Positions 9,790 to 22,105 are shown, numbered from the stretch's first letter. The stretch is 64,000 nt of DNA from Eucalyptus grandis (GCF_016545825.1 NC_052618.1:18985561-19049560); one strand, 5' to 3'. Made by a program: numbers and translations. The notes: generated by a model from the letters alone, not told the origin.

Positions 9790-10894
9790 CCCCCACCTAC
9801 CGTTCTTGGGCCTGGAAAGGCTCCTCCGCCATCGTGGCATGTATCAACAACATTTTAGATGGAAGATAGGCAATGGCAAAGCTGTCTCTTTCTGGTTTGA
9901 TCCGTGGCACCTTAATGGCCCGCTTAACCTCCTTTTCTCCAACCAAGCAAATATACAGATCGGGGATTCCTCGAACTGCTTCCGTGGTTGATGCATTTTC
10001 TTCGCCTCTTGGGTGGTATGTCATTAATATTATGGCTGATTGGTGGGATCCTCTTCCTCAACTTACCCAGCTGAGGACTGCTTCCAATGGATTCGTCATC
10101 CCTCGGGCGGTTCTCTTCGGCTTCGCGTATGACCTCTTTAGACCGAAAGGAAATGTGGTGCCGTGGTCTTCTTTTGTGTGGAGTACAGCCATGCCGCCTA
10201 GGTACCAAACCCATTTGTGGCTTATTGCCCGTAATAGGCTGCCTACTCAAGTTATGCTCCTCTCTTGGGCAGCGATTCCAGCAGCCTCTTGCCCGTTTTG
10301 CTCGAGCAGACCCGATTCCGTGGATCATCTGTTCTTTGCTTGTCGTGTTCCAGGTAACCTTGCTTCCTATTGGGCTGCAAAGTTTAATGTCAGTTGGCGC
10401 AATAAATCGTGGCGGGAAAATCTTGATTGGGCCTCCAATCGTTTCTCGGTGGGGGATTCTATCAATCTCTCGGCTCGTTTTAGCTATGGTGCTCTTTGTT
10501 ATATCATATGGAAAGAACGCAACAATATGATTTTTAGAAATCAGGCCCTCTTTATCCCGGCGATGAAGATGCATCTTTGCAAGGCCGTCAAAGACAAAGC
10601 AATGACATTCAAGCATGTGGTGGATATCCCGAAGAATAGACGGCTGCAGCGGAGTTGGGACTTAAGTCCTTCTATTTTCTTGTAATAGAGGGTTGTAGGT
10701 CTTAGTTCTTCCCTTTGTTGTTCGGCCTCTCGGCTTGTTGGTTGTTTTGTTCCCTTTGGTCCCTTGGCACCCCTTCACTCTTCTTGGACTGTCTTGTAGA
10801 GTGCTTATTTCTTGATGCCTCGTGGCCCGTTTACTTGTTTTTCTTTGCAAAATCAATATATTTCTTACCTTAACCAAAAAAAAAAAAAAAAAAA
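9790..10894 (+). mobile_element. 5'-truncated LINE (non-LTR) retrotransposon with poly(A) tail
   Basis: The sequence encodes the C-terminal part of a plant LINE reverse-transcriptase polyprotein. It begins near 9800 with the ...FRWKIGNGKAVSFWFDPW region. The zinc-binding reverse-transcriptase region follows (HLWLIARNRLPTQ, then CPFCSSRPDSVDHLFFACR, C-X2-C-X7-H-X4-C) and the usual tail (IIWKERNNMIF). The frame changes once between about 9950 and 9990, so it is broken. After the stop at about 10685 there is a ~190-bp 3' untranslated region and an A-run (10876-10894). The upstream endonuclease and RT core are absent, as expected for 5' truncation. No clear target duplication was found. Confidence 0.85.
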
Positions 10895-12381
10895 TGCCAA
10901 TACTCATAATATCTATATGCTTTGCAATTTAATGAAAATTATTTTGCTCAAAGGCTAAAAGTTTATTCATAATTTTAGATGCAATTAATAAATGATTAAA
11001 CGGATCGTTAAAATTTGGATGTTAACTGCTCACAATTGTTTATATATTAATTTTTCATTTAAAGAGTGGCGGTATTTAAGAAATCAAACATGTTTAAAAT
11101 GTTAATAAATAACGGAGAAATTTTAATTTCCTTAGAAGTTCTGATCTGATAATTCTTATTGTAGTTTCAACAATTACAATTGAAATTCTCATCAAACAAT
11201 TAGCTTAATTATAATGTTGCTTCTATATTTTAATTATGATTTCATTGATCTGCGCGAGGAGCAAACCTAAGATTAGTACCTAATCAATGTTTGTTCGTTA
11301 ATGGTGGAAGAAAGGATGAAAGATGCATTTGGACTAATATATTAGGGGTGGAAAATGATGAAAGGACCATTTGCAATGGCAAAGGATGAAATGATGGGTA
11401 ACTCAGCAGTGTCTATCTATTAGTTGTGGAGGGAAGGATGGAGACATGTACACTGATGATGGTGACTAGTCCAGTGAAGAAACAATAATGCAGAAAAGCA
11501 TCCATTTCTATGACTAAGGAATTGATAACTGCTTAGTTAAGGCCTAACTCAGGTTAGGTTAATGAGCACCATAGTCTAAGCCGAACTCCTCTTTCTTCCT
11601 CGTGATTTGGCGATTTGGGTCTTTGCTAAGGTTCTAAATTGTTTGATCTCTAGTACTAAAACTCAACTGTTGATAATTAATGTCACGCCCCGATCCTCGG
11701 GGACGCACACATCCTTCACACTTGGTCGATTTTATAATACGATATCCCAGGACTATGTATCGCCGACCCTTTCATTTATTAAGCACATGCGGAAGCAGTT
11801 AAAATCCCCAGATAATAAAACGATGGGATAGAAAAGTAGGGCCATATTTTTCATATTGAAATTTATAACCAAACTTTTATACAAAACACAAACCAGAGCA
11901 CTCTACAACTTTTTACTCTAAACTTTAATCACATCAAAAAGGAGATCTCAAAAGAAGATAAATTCTCAGCCATCCAGGCCGTACTCAAGGCCTCTCTTTC
12001 AACTATCTTCTTCTTCCAAAAATCTTTCTCCTTAAGATTCGCCTCCGAGTTCTCCTTCTCGGATTCCTCCTCCTCAGCTATTCAGCGGGGTCCTGAAATG
12101 GTTTCCCCAAACTGGGATGAGACTACGTCTCAGCGAGTTCTACCCCACTAAGCCCGATTAGTAAACCATTATACTAAAGGCTGCCTAAACATGCACAGGG
12201 CAGAGGACTTACCTTAGCCTCATATCCCACTTGCAAGTCAATACAATTCACAATAAACACCCATTCACTTCAAACAAATCGAACCGGTCGATTACATGTC
12301 ATACGAATCAATCCCCACTGTGGGATATTTAAAAGCTAGGCCATGTGCATTCTCCAGGACGACCTTCCAAGTCTCCGAGTC

Positions 12382-12814
12382 CACGTGCCTTGAACCTTGG
12401 GCCCACGTGCATTCTCTAAGGCGACCTCTTCGCCAAGGTGGTACATCAAGTCACCGAGCCACGTGCCCTTTTAGATGTCATTCTCAATTACCGGATCCAC
12501 ATGCATTCTCTAAGGCACTCATTTGCCAAAGTGACGCATCAAATCACCGAGCCACGTGTCCTTTTTACGATGCCCGAGCCCACGTGCCTTCTCTTAGGTG
12601 CTATCTCACCAAAGTGATGCATCAATTCACCGAGCCCACGTGCCCTTTTAGATGCCAAACTCTGTCACCGAGCCACGTGCATTCTCCAGGACGACATACC
12701 GAGTCTCCGAGTCACGTGCATTCTCTCAGGCGACCTTTTCGCCAATGTGACATATTCAACCACTGAACTCACGTGCATTCTCCAGGTGACATTGCAATTC
12801 ACCGAGCCCACGTG
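12382..12814. repeat. Array of CACGTG (G-box) repeats in LTR-like element A
   Basis: Perfect CACGTG cores occur at 12382, 12404, 12460, 12553, 12581, 12637, 12674, 12713, 12770 and 12809. One-base variants lie at about 12341 (CATGTG) and 12498 (CACATG). They sit in a loose tandem unit of the form CACCGAGCCCACGTGCATTC, TCCAGG/TAAGGCGACC, TTCGCCAA. CACGTG is the palindromic core bound by plant bZIP and bHLH proteins. Whether any of these bind here is unknown. Confidence 0.85.
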
Positions 12815-14052
12815 TCCTCTTTCAAGTGATTACCAATCTACTTTCAATACCGACAACCAATGCCCAACGATTTCTCAATCAAATAATTAAATTAACTCAA
12901 CAAAGTATTATAAATGCTGAATAACATACTTGGCCATTTACCGATCAACAATTCAATCTCAATCAATTCCAATCAATTTAGGGTAAATCCTAAAATATCA
13001 CAATTTATTCAATTCCATACAACGTGAAGCTCAAATAAATAAACGGACTGCGCCACAACGTCAGCACGAGATTTCGGTCGTCGACCATCAAAATCTTAAT
13101 TTCCGAAAATTAATTAATTAATTAATTAATTTCGAAAATTAATCATTAATTACTAAAAATTCAATTTAGCACAAAATAAAGCCCGATTAAATAAACGGAC
13201 TTCACCACGGTCATCAGCATAATTTTTCGGTTCGGGCCATCTCCAGTTGAATTTTCGAAATATAAATAATTATTTAATTTAATTCCGAAAATTAATATTT
13301 AAATACTAAAAATTCCACTTAGGCCCGAAAAGCCTAATTGAGCCCACTAAGGGTCGGGAAAAAACCCGAGGCACTTCCAATAATTAGTAGACCACGTCTA
13401 CTTACTAATTGCGCAATCAATTTATCTAAATCGCATCACAATTGACTAATAATTGCTAATTTATTCTAATCTAACAACCTAAACATAATTAATTAAAACT
13501 AAACCAACCTTAAGCATAATTAGCTAACTAATCCTGGATTAGTGAGATTACTCACCAAATCGCGCGCAAATCGGATCAATCCGATGGCGGCAACGTGAGG
13601 AACGATTCTTCCCAATGCGACTCACGGATCCGGGCCCGGAAATGGCCCAAAAGCGGGCCCGAAGTCGCTGGAAACCCACTCGTGGGTTTGCTGGACGGGG
13701 CTGGCCGGGGCTGCTCCGGCGGCTAGGGCAGCGAGGGGAGGCCGGCGGAGGGTGAGGGGGACGCGGGGAAGGTCCAGCGGGGCTGGGCGGTGGCCGGAGG
13801 TGGCCGGACGGGGGCTGGACAGAGGCGAACAGTGGCTGGGTCGCGCGGATTCGCTCGGGGGAAGGACGGCAGGCGCAAGCGGCGCACGGGCGGCGAACGG
13901 CGGGCGTGCGGCGTGCGCGGGCGGGCGTCGCGGGCGGCGGTGCAGCGGCGGGACGGGCGGCTGGCTACTGTCTTCGTGCGCTCGCGGCTTCCGCTCGAGC
14001 TTTTGCTCTGGTTTCGCTTGCTCAAGCGTGCGGAAGAAGGAAGAAGAAGAAG

Positions 14053-14053
<1 letters not shown>

Positions 14054-14090
<37 letters not shown>
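14054..14090. repeat. (GA)n microsatellite in element A
   Basis: About 18 GA dinucleotides in a row. The opposite-strand equivalent in the inverted element C is the CT run near 61716-61736, so the microsatellite is an inherited part of the element. Confidence 0.8.
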
Positions 14091-14091
<1 letters not shown>

Positions 14092-15662
14092 AGACATTGA
14101 CTAGTCAAAGAGGGAAAAGAAAGAGAGAGGGAGAGGGCAGGCGGGGGAAATCCGCACGAGCGGAAAAAGGGAAAGGGGAGGGAAGAGAGAGAAAAGAAAG
14201 AAAAAGAAAGAAAAGAAAAGAGACGGAGAGTGAGAAAAGAAATAGCTTTAATCTTTTTTTTTTTTTTCTTTCTTCTTTTCTCTTTCCCTTTCTATTTCCT
14301 TTCGGCTTCAATTTTTCTTCCAATAATTTCTTTCTTGAAATTCGGACCCGTCAATAAATTGACGAGCGATGAGACAAGATCCTAAAAATAAGAATTATGA
14401 CACGCTTAAAATTCGATTCCCGAAATCGAGTTCAATTTTGTAGTTAAAAATCGATCAGACGTGATTTTAGCTCAATCCAACCAATTAGGTAGCTTTTAGG
14501 GATTTTACAGCTGATACATCCCTTAACGGCTTTACCCAATAAGTTAGTTAACTCGTGAGTGATCACTTCAAGAAAAAGGACCATAGGCACGCCGACGAAA
14601 ATGCCCATTTCACTTTATCGAAACGGGTCGAATTTCGGGATGTCACAATTAAATATTCCAGCGAAAAGTTTTGTTTCCATCACCAAAATCCCAAGACCAT
14701 GGACATGTCAAGAACCAAAATACGACTTACTATGAAAAGAAAAAAAAATAATGCGTAGATATAAAGACTCACCCTCTATCACCATTTATTGAGAATAATA
14801 GACATTAATGGAATCCCTTCAGTCCAATAAATTTGGAGTTAGACCCCTTGGCATTCAAAGAGAGGGAGAGGGAGAGAGACTAGGAAGCATCAACACTCTT
14901 CAAGAACTTTTGTGTTGTGTCCAACATGCTTTGACATGCAATTAATAGGTGTTAGAAAATCCAACAAATGGTCAACTCTCCCCACATGCAAGTCTAGAAT
15001 TTTAACACGTATTGAGCCAATTTTAATTTTTTTAATAATAAGGGGTTAAAATGTAAATATCTAAAAAATAAAAATAATAAAGGGAAAAAAAGAAAAACTT
15101 AATCTTCTCTTTTCTCTAACTTTCACTTAACATGACTCACAATTTTTCGTGTAAATTCATTTTAGGCTTTTTTTTTATTTATTTTTTTGTGAATTTGAAT
15201 CAAATTAATTTGATTGAAATAATTATAAAAATGACAATTTATTGTGTATATATAAAGAATATACATTTAATATTTTCCAAAATGTCGAGATTCTTTATTT
15301 TTTGAGAAATGTCGTGTCATGTTACACATTGTATGTCCGTGTCGATGTTACTTTGAAGAGAAATCAGAGCTTTCGGTGAAAATGAAATGGACTTTTATCT
15401 TGCCAAAAGGGCAGTTGCCAGAGACAATCACAACATACAAGTTTCGAAGAAGACCTCGCGTAGAGCTGGAAATAGCAAAATAGATATTGCTAATTTAAAC
15501 CATAGCGTAGGGTAGAGACTAATCCGCGCTCGACGCATTTCGACATCAAATGCCAAACACTAGCAAACACTCGATTGAGCGTCTTTAAAAGAAGATACAT
15601 GAAAAGTCAAGGCTTATTTTAAACTAATAATCAATATTTTTAAATTTATCTTCTTTTATTTT

Positions 15663-16234
15663 GAGTTAATATCATGAAAAATAAAAATTTAGTATTCTTT
15701 TGACAAATTTATTTCAAATTAATATTTTGACCATAAAAAATCCTATATTAATACACTGATAATAAATTTACCTTCTATTAACTTCTATCAAATTTAATCA
15801 TTAAATTTACTAACTCAAGTGATGCATGGTGACGTGTTGTGGTCCACATGGAAATCCATAGGATAAATATCACGAAAAATTCTAAATTGACACATCTATG
15901 ACAAATTTAATGATACTCATATGACAAATTTAACAATATTCTTATGACAAATTTAGGATTTTTTGTGACATTAACTTTATGGATTTCCATGTGGACTTGC
16001 CACATCACCATAACACATCATCCGCATCAGTAAATTTAACGAAAATACTTAACGGAAGTTAATAGATGGTTTAATTGTCATAAATATATCAATTTGGAAT
16101 TTTTGCAATAAAAAAATTAGTTTTGAGTACATTTGTCACAAATGTACTAGTTCCTGATTTTTGATGGTCACAAAATTAATTTGAATTAAATTTATCATAA
16201 ATGTATCAATTCAAGATTCTTTGTGATATCAACC
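15663..16234. mobile_element. Foldback/palindromic nonautonomous element, copy 1
   Basis: The two halves are inverted copies of each other. Outer ends read GAGTTAATATCATGAAAAAT and ATTCTTTGTGATATCAACC. Inner arms read GTGGTCCACATGGAAATCC and GGATTTCCATGTGGAC. Pieces such as AAATTTACTAACTCAAG/CAGTAAATTTAACG pair across the middle. It has no coding capacity. A copy within the duplicated block lies at 18676-19165 and is cut at its right end. Confidence 0.65.
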
Positions 16235-16974
16235 ATTTTTTTTTTTTAATAAGGACAACGTAAGAGCTTTGATTTCAATGGAAAGACGCTCTTCTCGGCA
16301 CATTTGCCGGACTTTACTATGATTTTTTTATTGTGATTGTGATTTTGGGGTTCTATTCAGGTAGGCTTTAACCAGGGATGGGTCGTTCTCTTTTCTAGGT
16401 TTGTCTTCTTTTTGGCACCGTAGATGAGATTGACTCATTTAAAAAGCAGCTTTAGGTAAAGACTTCTCATTATTGAAATGAGGAGTGCTTTGCCAATAAG
16501 AAGATATAGGGTCCAAGTTAAGCCCATGACTAATATTTCAATAAACAGAATATCATACAAAATTGCTGTTGGAGACAAAAATTTACATTTTAGAACTATT
16601 TGATCTGGATTCAATTTTTTTTCAAATTCGATTAGCTTGATTAATTTTCTTTTATTTTTGTATGATTTCATTGCTTGTTCGAGTCTCACGAATCACGTGC
16701 AAATTATTCTGAGTTAGAATCACCCACAAAAGTCAACAGCATGAGATTAATCGGCTCTTGGGGTTTACAGGACCTTTACGTCATTTTGATGCCTCTGCAC
16801 CGAAAGATGTCTGCACAGCCGGTAATGATGGTCAGTGAGAATTACACATTTCCTCCGCAATAAACTCAGACTTTGTGTTCTCTTCTTTTCTGGCTCATAA
16901 CCTCAAGGTGTGCATGAAGAAGATCCGTTGAAATACCTAAACGGGTACCGAAGCGATCTGACAGTGTATCAAAC

Positions 16975-17034
16975 ATGAAGGTCGAAGTACAATCCAAGAA
17001 ACTGGTCCAGCCATCTGCTCCAACGCCGAATCAA
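16975..17034 (+). pseudogene. BAHD acyltransferase 5' stub, 20 codons
   Basis: Sixty bases from the ATG encode MKVEVQSKKLVQPSAPTPNQ, identical in protein to the start of the intact gene at 23315 and differing by one silent base (CAA for CAG, codon 6). At 17035 the sequence changes abruptly to the start of duplication copy 2. No further BAHD sequence follows, so it cannot make an enzyme. It keeps its upstream region (16640-16974), with a loss of roughly 130 bp relative to 22980-23125. Confidence 0.9.
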
Positions 17035-17045
17035 TATATAAACGC

Positions 17046-19165
17046 ATTGTTTATATATTGATTTGTCATTTAAAGAGTTGCAGTATTTAAGAAAGCAAAC
17101 ATGTTTAAAATGTTAATAAATAACGGAGAAATTTTAATGATAATTCTAATTGAAGTTTCAATAATTACAATTGACATTCTAATCGAACAATTAGCTTAAT
17201 TATAATGTTGCTTCTATATCTTAAATATGATTTCATTGACCTGCGCAAGGAGCAGACCTAGGAGTAGTACGTAATCAATGTTTGTCCGTTAATGGTGGAA
17301 GAGAGGATGAAAGATGCATTAGGCCTAATTTATTAGTGGTGGAAAAGGATGAAAGGACCATTATCGATGGCAAAGGATGAAATGATGGATAACTCTACAG
17401 TATCTGTCCATTAGTGGTGGAGGAAGGGATGGAGACAGGAACATTGATGATGGTGACTCGTCTAGTGAAGAAACAATAATGCAGAAAAGCATCCATTTCT
17501 ACGCTTAAGGAATTGATTGGTGTTTAGTTAAGGCCTAACTAAGGTTAGGTTAACGAGCTTCATAGGCTAAACCCAACTCCCCTTTCTACCTTATGATTCA
17601 GCTCTTTGCTAAGGTTCTAAATTGTTGGATCTCTAGTTCTAAAACTCTGCCGTTGATAACCAAATATTCCAGCGAAAAGTTGTGTTTCCATCACCAAAAT
17701 TTCAAGATCATGGACATGTCAAAAGCCAAAATATGACTTACTAGGAACAGAAAAAATAATGGTTAGGTGTAAAGACTCGCCTTCTATCATCATTTATAGA
17801 GAATAATAGACATTAATGGAACCCTTTAGTCCAATAAATTTGGAGTGAGACCCCCTGGCATTCAAAAAGAGGAAGAAGAAGAGAGACTAGGAAGCATCGA
17901 TACTTTCCAAGAGTTTTCGTATCATGTCTAACACACTTCGACACGCAGTAAATAAGTGTTAGAAAATCTAACACATGGTCAACTCTCACGACACGCGAGT
18001 GCAGAATTCCAATACACACGGATTTACTTCTAATTTTTTTAATAATTAGGGGTTGAAATATAAATCTAAAAAGTAAAAAAAAAATAATAAAAATAATAAA
18101 GGGAAAGAAGAAAAATCTAATATTCTCTTCTCTCTAACTCTTATTTACGATGACTCACGATTTTTAGTGTAAATTCATTCTAGACTCTTTTTTATTATTT
18201 TTTTAAAATTTAAATCAAATTAATGTGATTGAAATAATCATAAAAAGAATATATATTTAATATATAGTGTGTCCCAATGTGTTGGGATTTTCTATTATTT
18301 GAGAAATGACGTGTCATGTTACATATTATGTGTTGCTATCAATGCTACTTCGAAGAGAGACCAAAGCTATTGGTGAAAATGAAATGGACTTTTTCAGTTG
18401 CCAAAGACAATCGCTACATACAAGTTTCGAAGAAGAGACCTCGTGCAAAGCTGAAAAGAGTAAATAGATATTACTAATTTAAACCATAGTATAGGGTGGA
18501 GACAGATCTGAAGACGCGGGGTCTAGTCTAAAGTCACATTTCTAACATCAAATGCCATTATTGCCCTCACCACAGCTAGCAAAAACTTGACTAAACGTCT
18601 TTGAAAGAGAATGCATGAAAAGTCATGACTTATTTTCAACAAATGATCAATATTATTTAATTTGTCTCCCTTTTGTTTTGGGTTAATATCACAAAAAATA
18701 AAGATTTAGTATTTTTTGACAATTTTACCTTAAACTAATATTTTGGCCATGAAAAATCCCATATTAGTACACTTATAATAAATTTACCTTTTGTCAAATT
18801 TAATCATTAAATTTACTAACCTAGATGACACATGGTGATGTGTTATGATCCACGTGGAAGTCCATAGGATAAATATTACGAAAAATTCTAAATTAATACA
18901 TCTATGATAAATTTAACGGTATTCCTGTAATAAATTTAATGGTATACCTATAACAAATTTAGGATTTTTTATGGCATTAACCCTATGGATTTCCACGTGG
19001 ACTTGCCATGCCACAATAATACGTTATCTACATTAGCAAATTTAATAGTAAAACTTGATGGAAGTTAACAAATGTTACAATTGTCACGAGTGTATCAATT
19101 TGGGATTTTTTGCCGTCAAAAAATCGATTTAGAGTATATTTATCACAAGTGTACCAGTTCAAAAG
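17046..19165. repeat. Segmental duplication copy 2: BAHD upstream region
   Basis: It aligns with 11033-11675 plus 14653-16170 of copy 1, without element A. At the site where copy 1 has element A, this copy reads GTTGATAACCAAATATTCC, the unoccupied form. Similarity ends near 19165, within the right arm of the foldback element. Confidence 0.85.
18676..19165. mobile_element. Foldback element, copy 2, truncated on the right
   Basis: It is the same palindromic element as 15663-16234. Both halves are recognisable (CCACGTGGAAGTCCATAGG and GGATTTCCACGTGGAC), but the outer right end is missing after CACAAGTGTACCAGTTCAA. It was therefore carried by the duplication rather than inserted separately. Confidence 0.6.
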
Positions 19166-20720
19166 AGTGAAATCCCTCAAATTTGGAAACTCTCATTTAA
19201 GTTTCTCAAAATTAACCTTGGATTTGGACTTATCCTAAGAAAATACATGGAAAATAATTATCCATTCGTTAATCCTGAAGAATCGATTTTGACTCTCTAA
19301 TTAAGGCTTAAAATGACAATTTGCCTTCCGAAATGGCAATTTGCGAGATCGAATGAACAAGCGGATTAGAAGTAGCCCCTAGACCAAATATCGTAAAAAG
19401 AACTGCACCTAAATATGACTAAAAGAAAAGTAATTTTATTTTTGAACGATTTAGAACCTAAAACTGAAAAATTCATAAAACAAGGTTCTTAATCAAATTT
19501 TGTAAAATTTTCAATGTAAAAAGTCAAATTTACACTAAAACAAAGTGTTTTGAAGATTTTCAATTTTTCCAATTTTTTTGGTCAAATGTTTGACGAAAAG
19601 TTAACTCATTAGTTGACTTTACCTAAAAGATTGATTTTTGAGTCAAATCTTTGGATTTTTGAAAAGTTAATTTGAAAAAGTGAAATTAAAGCAAATTGAC
19701 ATCTTTTTGGGTAAAAAGCCAATTTTTGACCGGAGATTGACTTTTGATTAAAAGGTTGACCAAAAAGTTAACCTGAAAATCAACCGTTTGATTTTTCGGA
19801 TTTTTCTTGGAAATGACTAGGAAACTTCTCAAAAGTAACAACGCAAAAGAAAAAAAATGAAAAGCAACACTTTTTTTTGGTCTAGAAACAAGCTCTATCA
19901 CAATTGGAAGCCATAATCTTGATTTTTATCTTTTTATAACGAGTTGACTAAAAACCAAGTGTCAACAATAAGGATAAAACATAAATAGGTTCATTGGAAC
20001 CATGAGGATATTCTTTGACGACACATTAGGTTTTGTGACACTTAGGGAGAGAAATTATGGATTGACGAAAGAGATGGCAAATAAGGCATTTCAATGAGGT
20101 GTTATTCATTTGCCACACTACTATATTGAATTCATATAAATAAAGTTAAATGAAACTCATGACCATAAAGTGCTTTGTGTGTATTGATGCAGTTACCACA
20201 ATGATTTGGTATTTGGGACTTTATCGGATCAGATTAACTATTAAGAATAATCTCTAGACCAACATAAAGATGAAATGTACCGTTTTATAGGATTGGTCTA
20301 ATAAAGTAAGACAAAGATTTTTGATTATCTAATATGAGGTTGGTTAGTATAGGTAGAGTAAAACCCGGCTTGTGATAAGAGGATACATGGTTGAAAACTC
20401 TATAAATAGTGTTCAAGTTTTTACTCTAACCATAATGCACAAATAACCTCAAAGGAGCAGCTACTAAATGCAATTTATGAGAGGTAGTCCCATTGAGCCA
20501 ATGATATATAAGGCAATAGAGGAGAAACACTTGAGCTCTAGATTGTCACTATTTCACATCAAGAACAATGGATTTCAAATTAGGCGCGCATATCTCTTTT
20601 TTTTTTTTTCCATCATTGTGTTCTGAATTCTAGTTATATATCTTGGGACATTGTTTTCATGACTTACAACTTGAGCTTTCGAATAAACCACGCTAAAGTA
20701 AATACATATAAGTAATGCTT
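19166..20720. other. AT-rich stretch, no gene recognised
   Basis: It has no counterpart in duplication copy 1. Between about 19580 and 19950 many TTGAC words (GTTGACTTTAC, GATTGACTTTTG, GGTTGACC) recur, probably as part of a degenerate repeat. TTGAC is the WRKY W-box core, but the setting does not look like a promoter. Short frames are not convincing. Confidence 0.35.
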
Positions 20721-20724
20721 AGAG

Positions 20725-20790
20725 TACGTACCTGATATATATAACCACAAACGATAGCACAAGCCAATAATGGCACTGCACATAACATAA
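20725..20790 (-). pseudogene. Second exon fragment of the MenA/ABC4-type prenyltransferase
   Basis: The plus strand TACCTGATATATATAACCAC, followed by AAACGATAGCACAAGCCA, closely matches 26565-26615, the 3' end of the exon ending ...ICGYIYQ and its GT donor. Only about 60 bp match. The fragment keeps the parent's orientation. Confidence 0.7.
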
Positions 20791-22105
20791 TATCATTAAG
20801 TTAAGATCACTTGTATCATATGCATTTTTTATTTGATCATTAATAAATGTAGAATGTCATAATATCTTAAAAAATTTCATGGCAACATAACTTTTTAACA
20901 CATTATATATTGGATAAAGAGGAAATGAATTGATCTACTACGTCATAAGATAGGGGGTAGGGTATGTCGGCGATCAGATCAACTCTCCTCAAATTGTACA
21001 TGTTTAGCTCGTGGAGAAACGCAATTATACCAAATAACTTAAACAGTGTTTAACTTTTACAGTTCCTTATGAACCAATCTCTTAATCCCACTAAAAATTT
21101 TACAAATCTTACTATTGGATTTATTAGCTTTGAAGCACTTGTATCTTCTTCATGATATAATTGATATGCCTTGTCAAATTTAACAACTATGACAACCGTT
21201 GACTTTACAAACTCTACCTCACTATCTCTATTGATGACAGTGCAATTACCCACTACCTAAGGATTTTTTTGTTAAAATTCCACCTTAAGTTTGACATCAT
21301 TTATATTTGTATAAACACTATCACAATCACTCTTATCTAAAAGTAACAGATATTCATCCAATTTGACTTCTTTGCTAACAAGAGGTGATTTTGATTTCAG
21401 GTACTATAATCAATGGCCCCGTTCACTTTTTTCATAGCCTAGTAATATAAACTTTTGGCCTTCCCTTCAAGCTTACCATTAATCACTTGAACATTACATA
21501 GAAACAAAATATTGTAACAATAAAATAATCAGTAATGTTATTATGCTGTGCTTCCTTGAGAGTCAAACATCCGACCGGAGATGCAGAGCTTGATGTCAAA
21601 GGTTAATTGCAGTGTTGCGGGGTCGGATTCCTTAGATTTTCTTTCGTGCATATCTTGACTTTGTGCCATCTTCTTGTCGAAATCATTAACAACATGATTA
21701 GATCTTATAACTTAGCGCTTCCGCTTATGTACGCAGTCGATAGGACAACAAAAGCCAGCGAGCCTCTTCTCCAGAGGTAGGAAATGCCTGATACACAAGC
21801 TGGTTGGAAGCTCGATAATAACATGACTTGAAATTGTGATATCAAGGGAAACAATGTTACTCCTTCATTACTAGACTATCAAGCAAGGTGGTGTGCTGAG
21901 TTAGCATTGTGCTCTTTCGCCCCAAGGACACTATTGTAATTAGTTCTTTAGTTGTATTAGGGCTTCCCTTTTGCGTTTGATGCGAGAAATAACATTATAT
22001 GATTGCCAAAAGAAAACATTGGTACGAGACCACCATTAGAAAGAGGGGAAAAAACAAGTCAAATGGTAGCTATCATTGAGCAACAACTTAAACAATAATA
22101 TGGAT
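20791..22105. other. Gene-free AT-rich stretch
   Basis: No convincing frame or RNA gene is seen. A frame at 21253-21050 on the minus strand (67 codons) resembles no family I recognise and lacks support. Part of a degenerate retroelement is possible but not shown. Confidence 0.3.

Larger units (their letters stand above)
11681..14647 (+). mobile_element. Long LTR-like element A (2967 bp), solo
   Basis: The ends are TGTCACGCCCCGATCCTCGG and CGAATTTCGGGATGTCACA, flanked by the 5-bp direct repeat ATTAA (11676-11680 and 14648-14652). The related block at 17655-17680 lacks the insert, which confirms the borders. TG...CA ends and a 5-bp duplication mark it as an integrase product. It has no gag or pol, so I read it as a solo LTR or an empty derivative. 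The size fits long-LTR Ty3/Gypsy lineages, but I cannot assign one. The interior holds a G-box array (12380-12815), AT-rich sequence, a GC-rich part (13560-14010) and a GA run. Related copies are B (42213) and C (61221, opposite orientation). Confidence 0.85.
11033..17034. repeat. Segmental duplication copy 1: BAHD upstream region
   Basis: Outside the inserted LTR-like element (11681-14647) this block aligns along its length with 17046-19165 and then 22530-23374. Shared landmarks are AATGTTAATAAATAACGGAG (11101/17109), GGTGGAAGAAAGGATGAAAG (11304, with one change at 17294), CAGCGAAAAGTT (14660/17670) and the foldback element (15663/18676). The last are the words directly before the BAHD start codon (16870-16974/23210-23314). 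It ends exactly after codon 20 of a BAHD copy. No gene other than that stub is visible. Confidence 0.85.

Noticed and set aside
12296..12766. A 156-codon frame across the G-box array
   Set aside because: The frame follows from a repeat unit without stops; its composition mirrors the repeated DNA (HVHS, ATCPF) and the array is non-coding in related elements.
13723..14357. Arg/Gly-rich and Glu/Arg-rich frames
   Set aside because: They lie in the GC-rich and GA-repeat part of LTR-like element A, overlap in several frames and look like no protein.
19580..19950. Cluster of TTGAC (W-box) words as a regulatory module
   Set aside because: The sequence is low-complexity and repeat-like, and no gene start lies near it.
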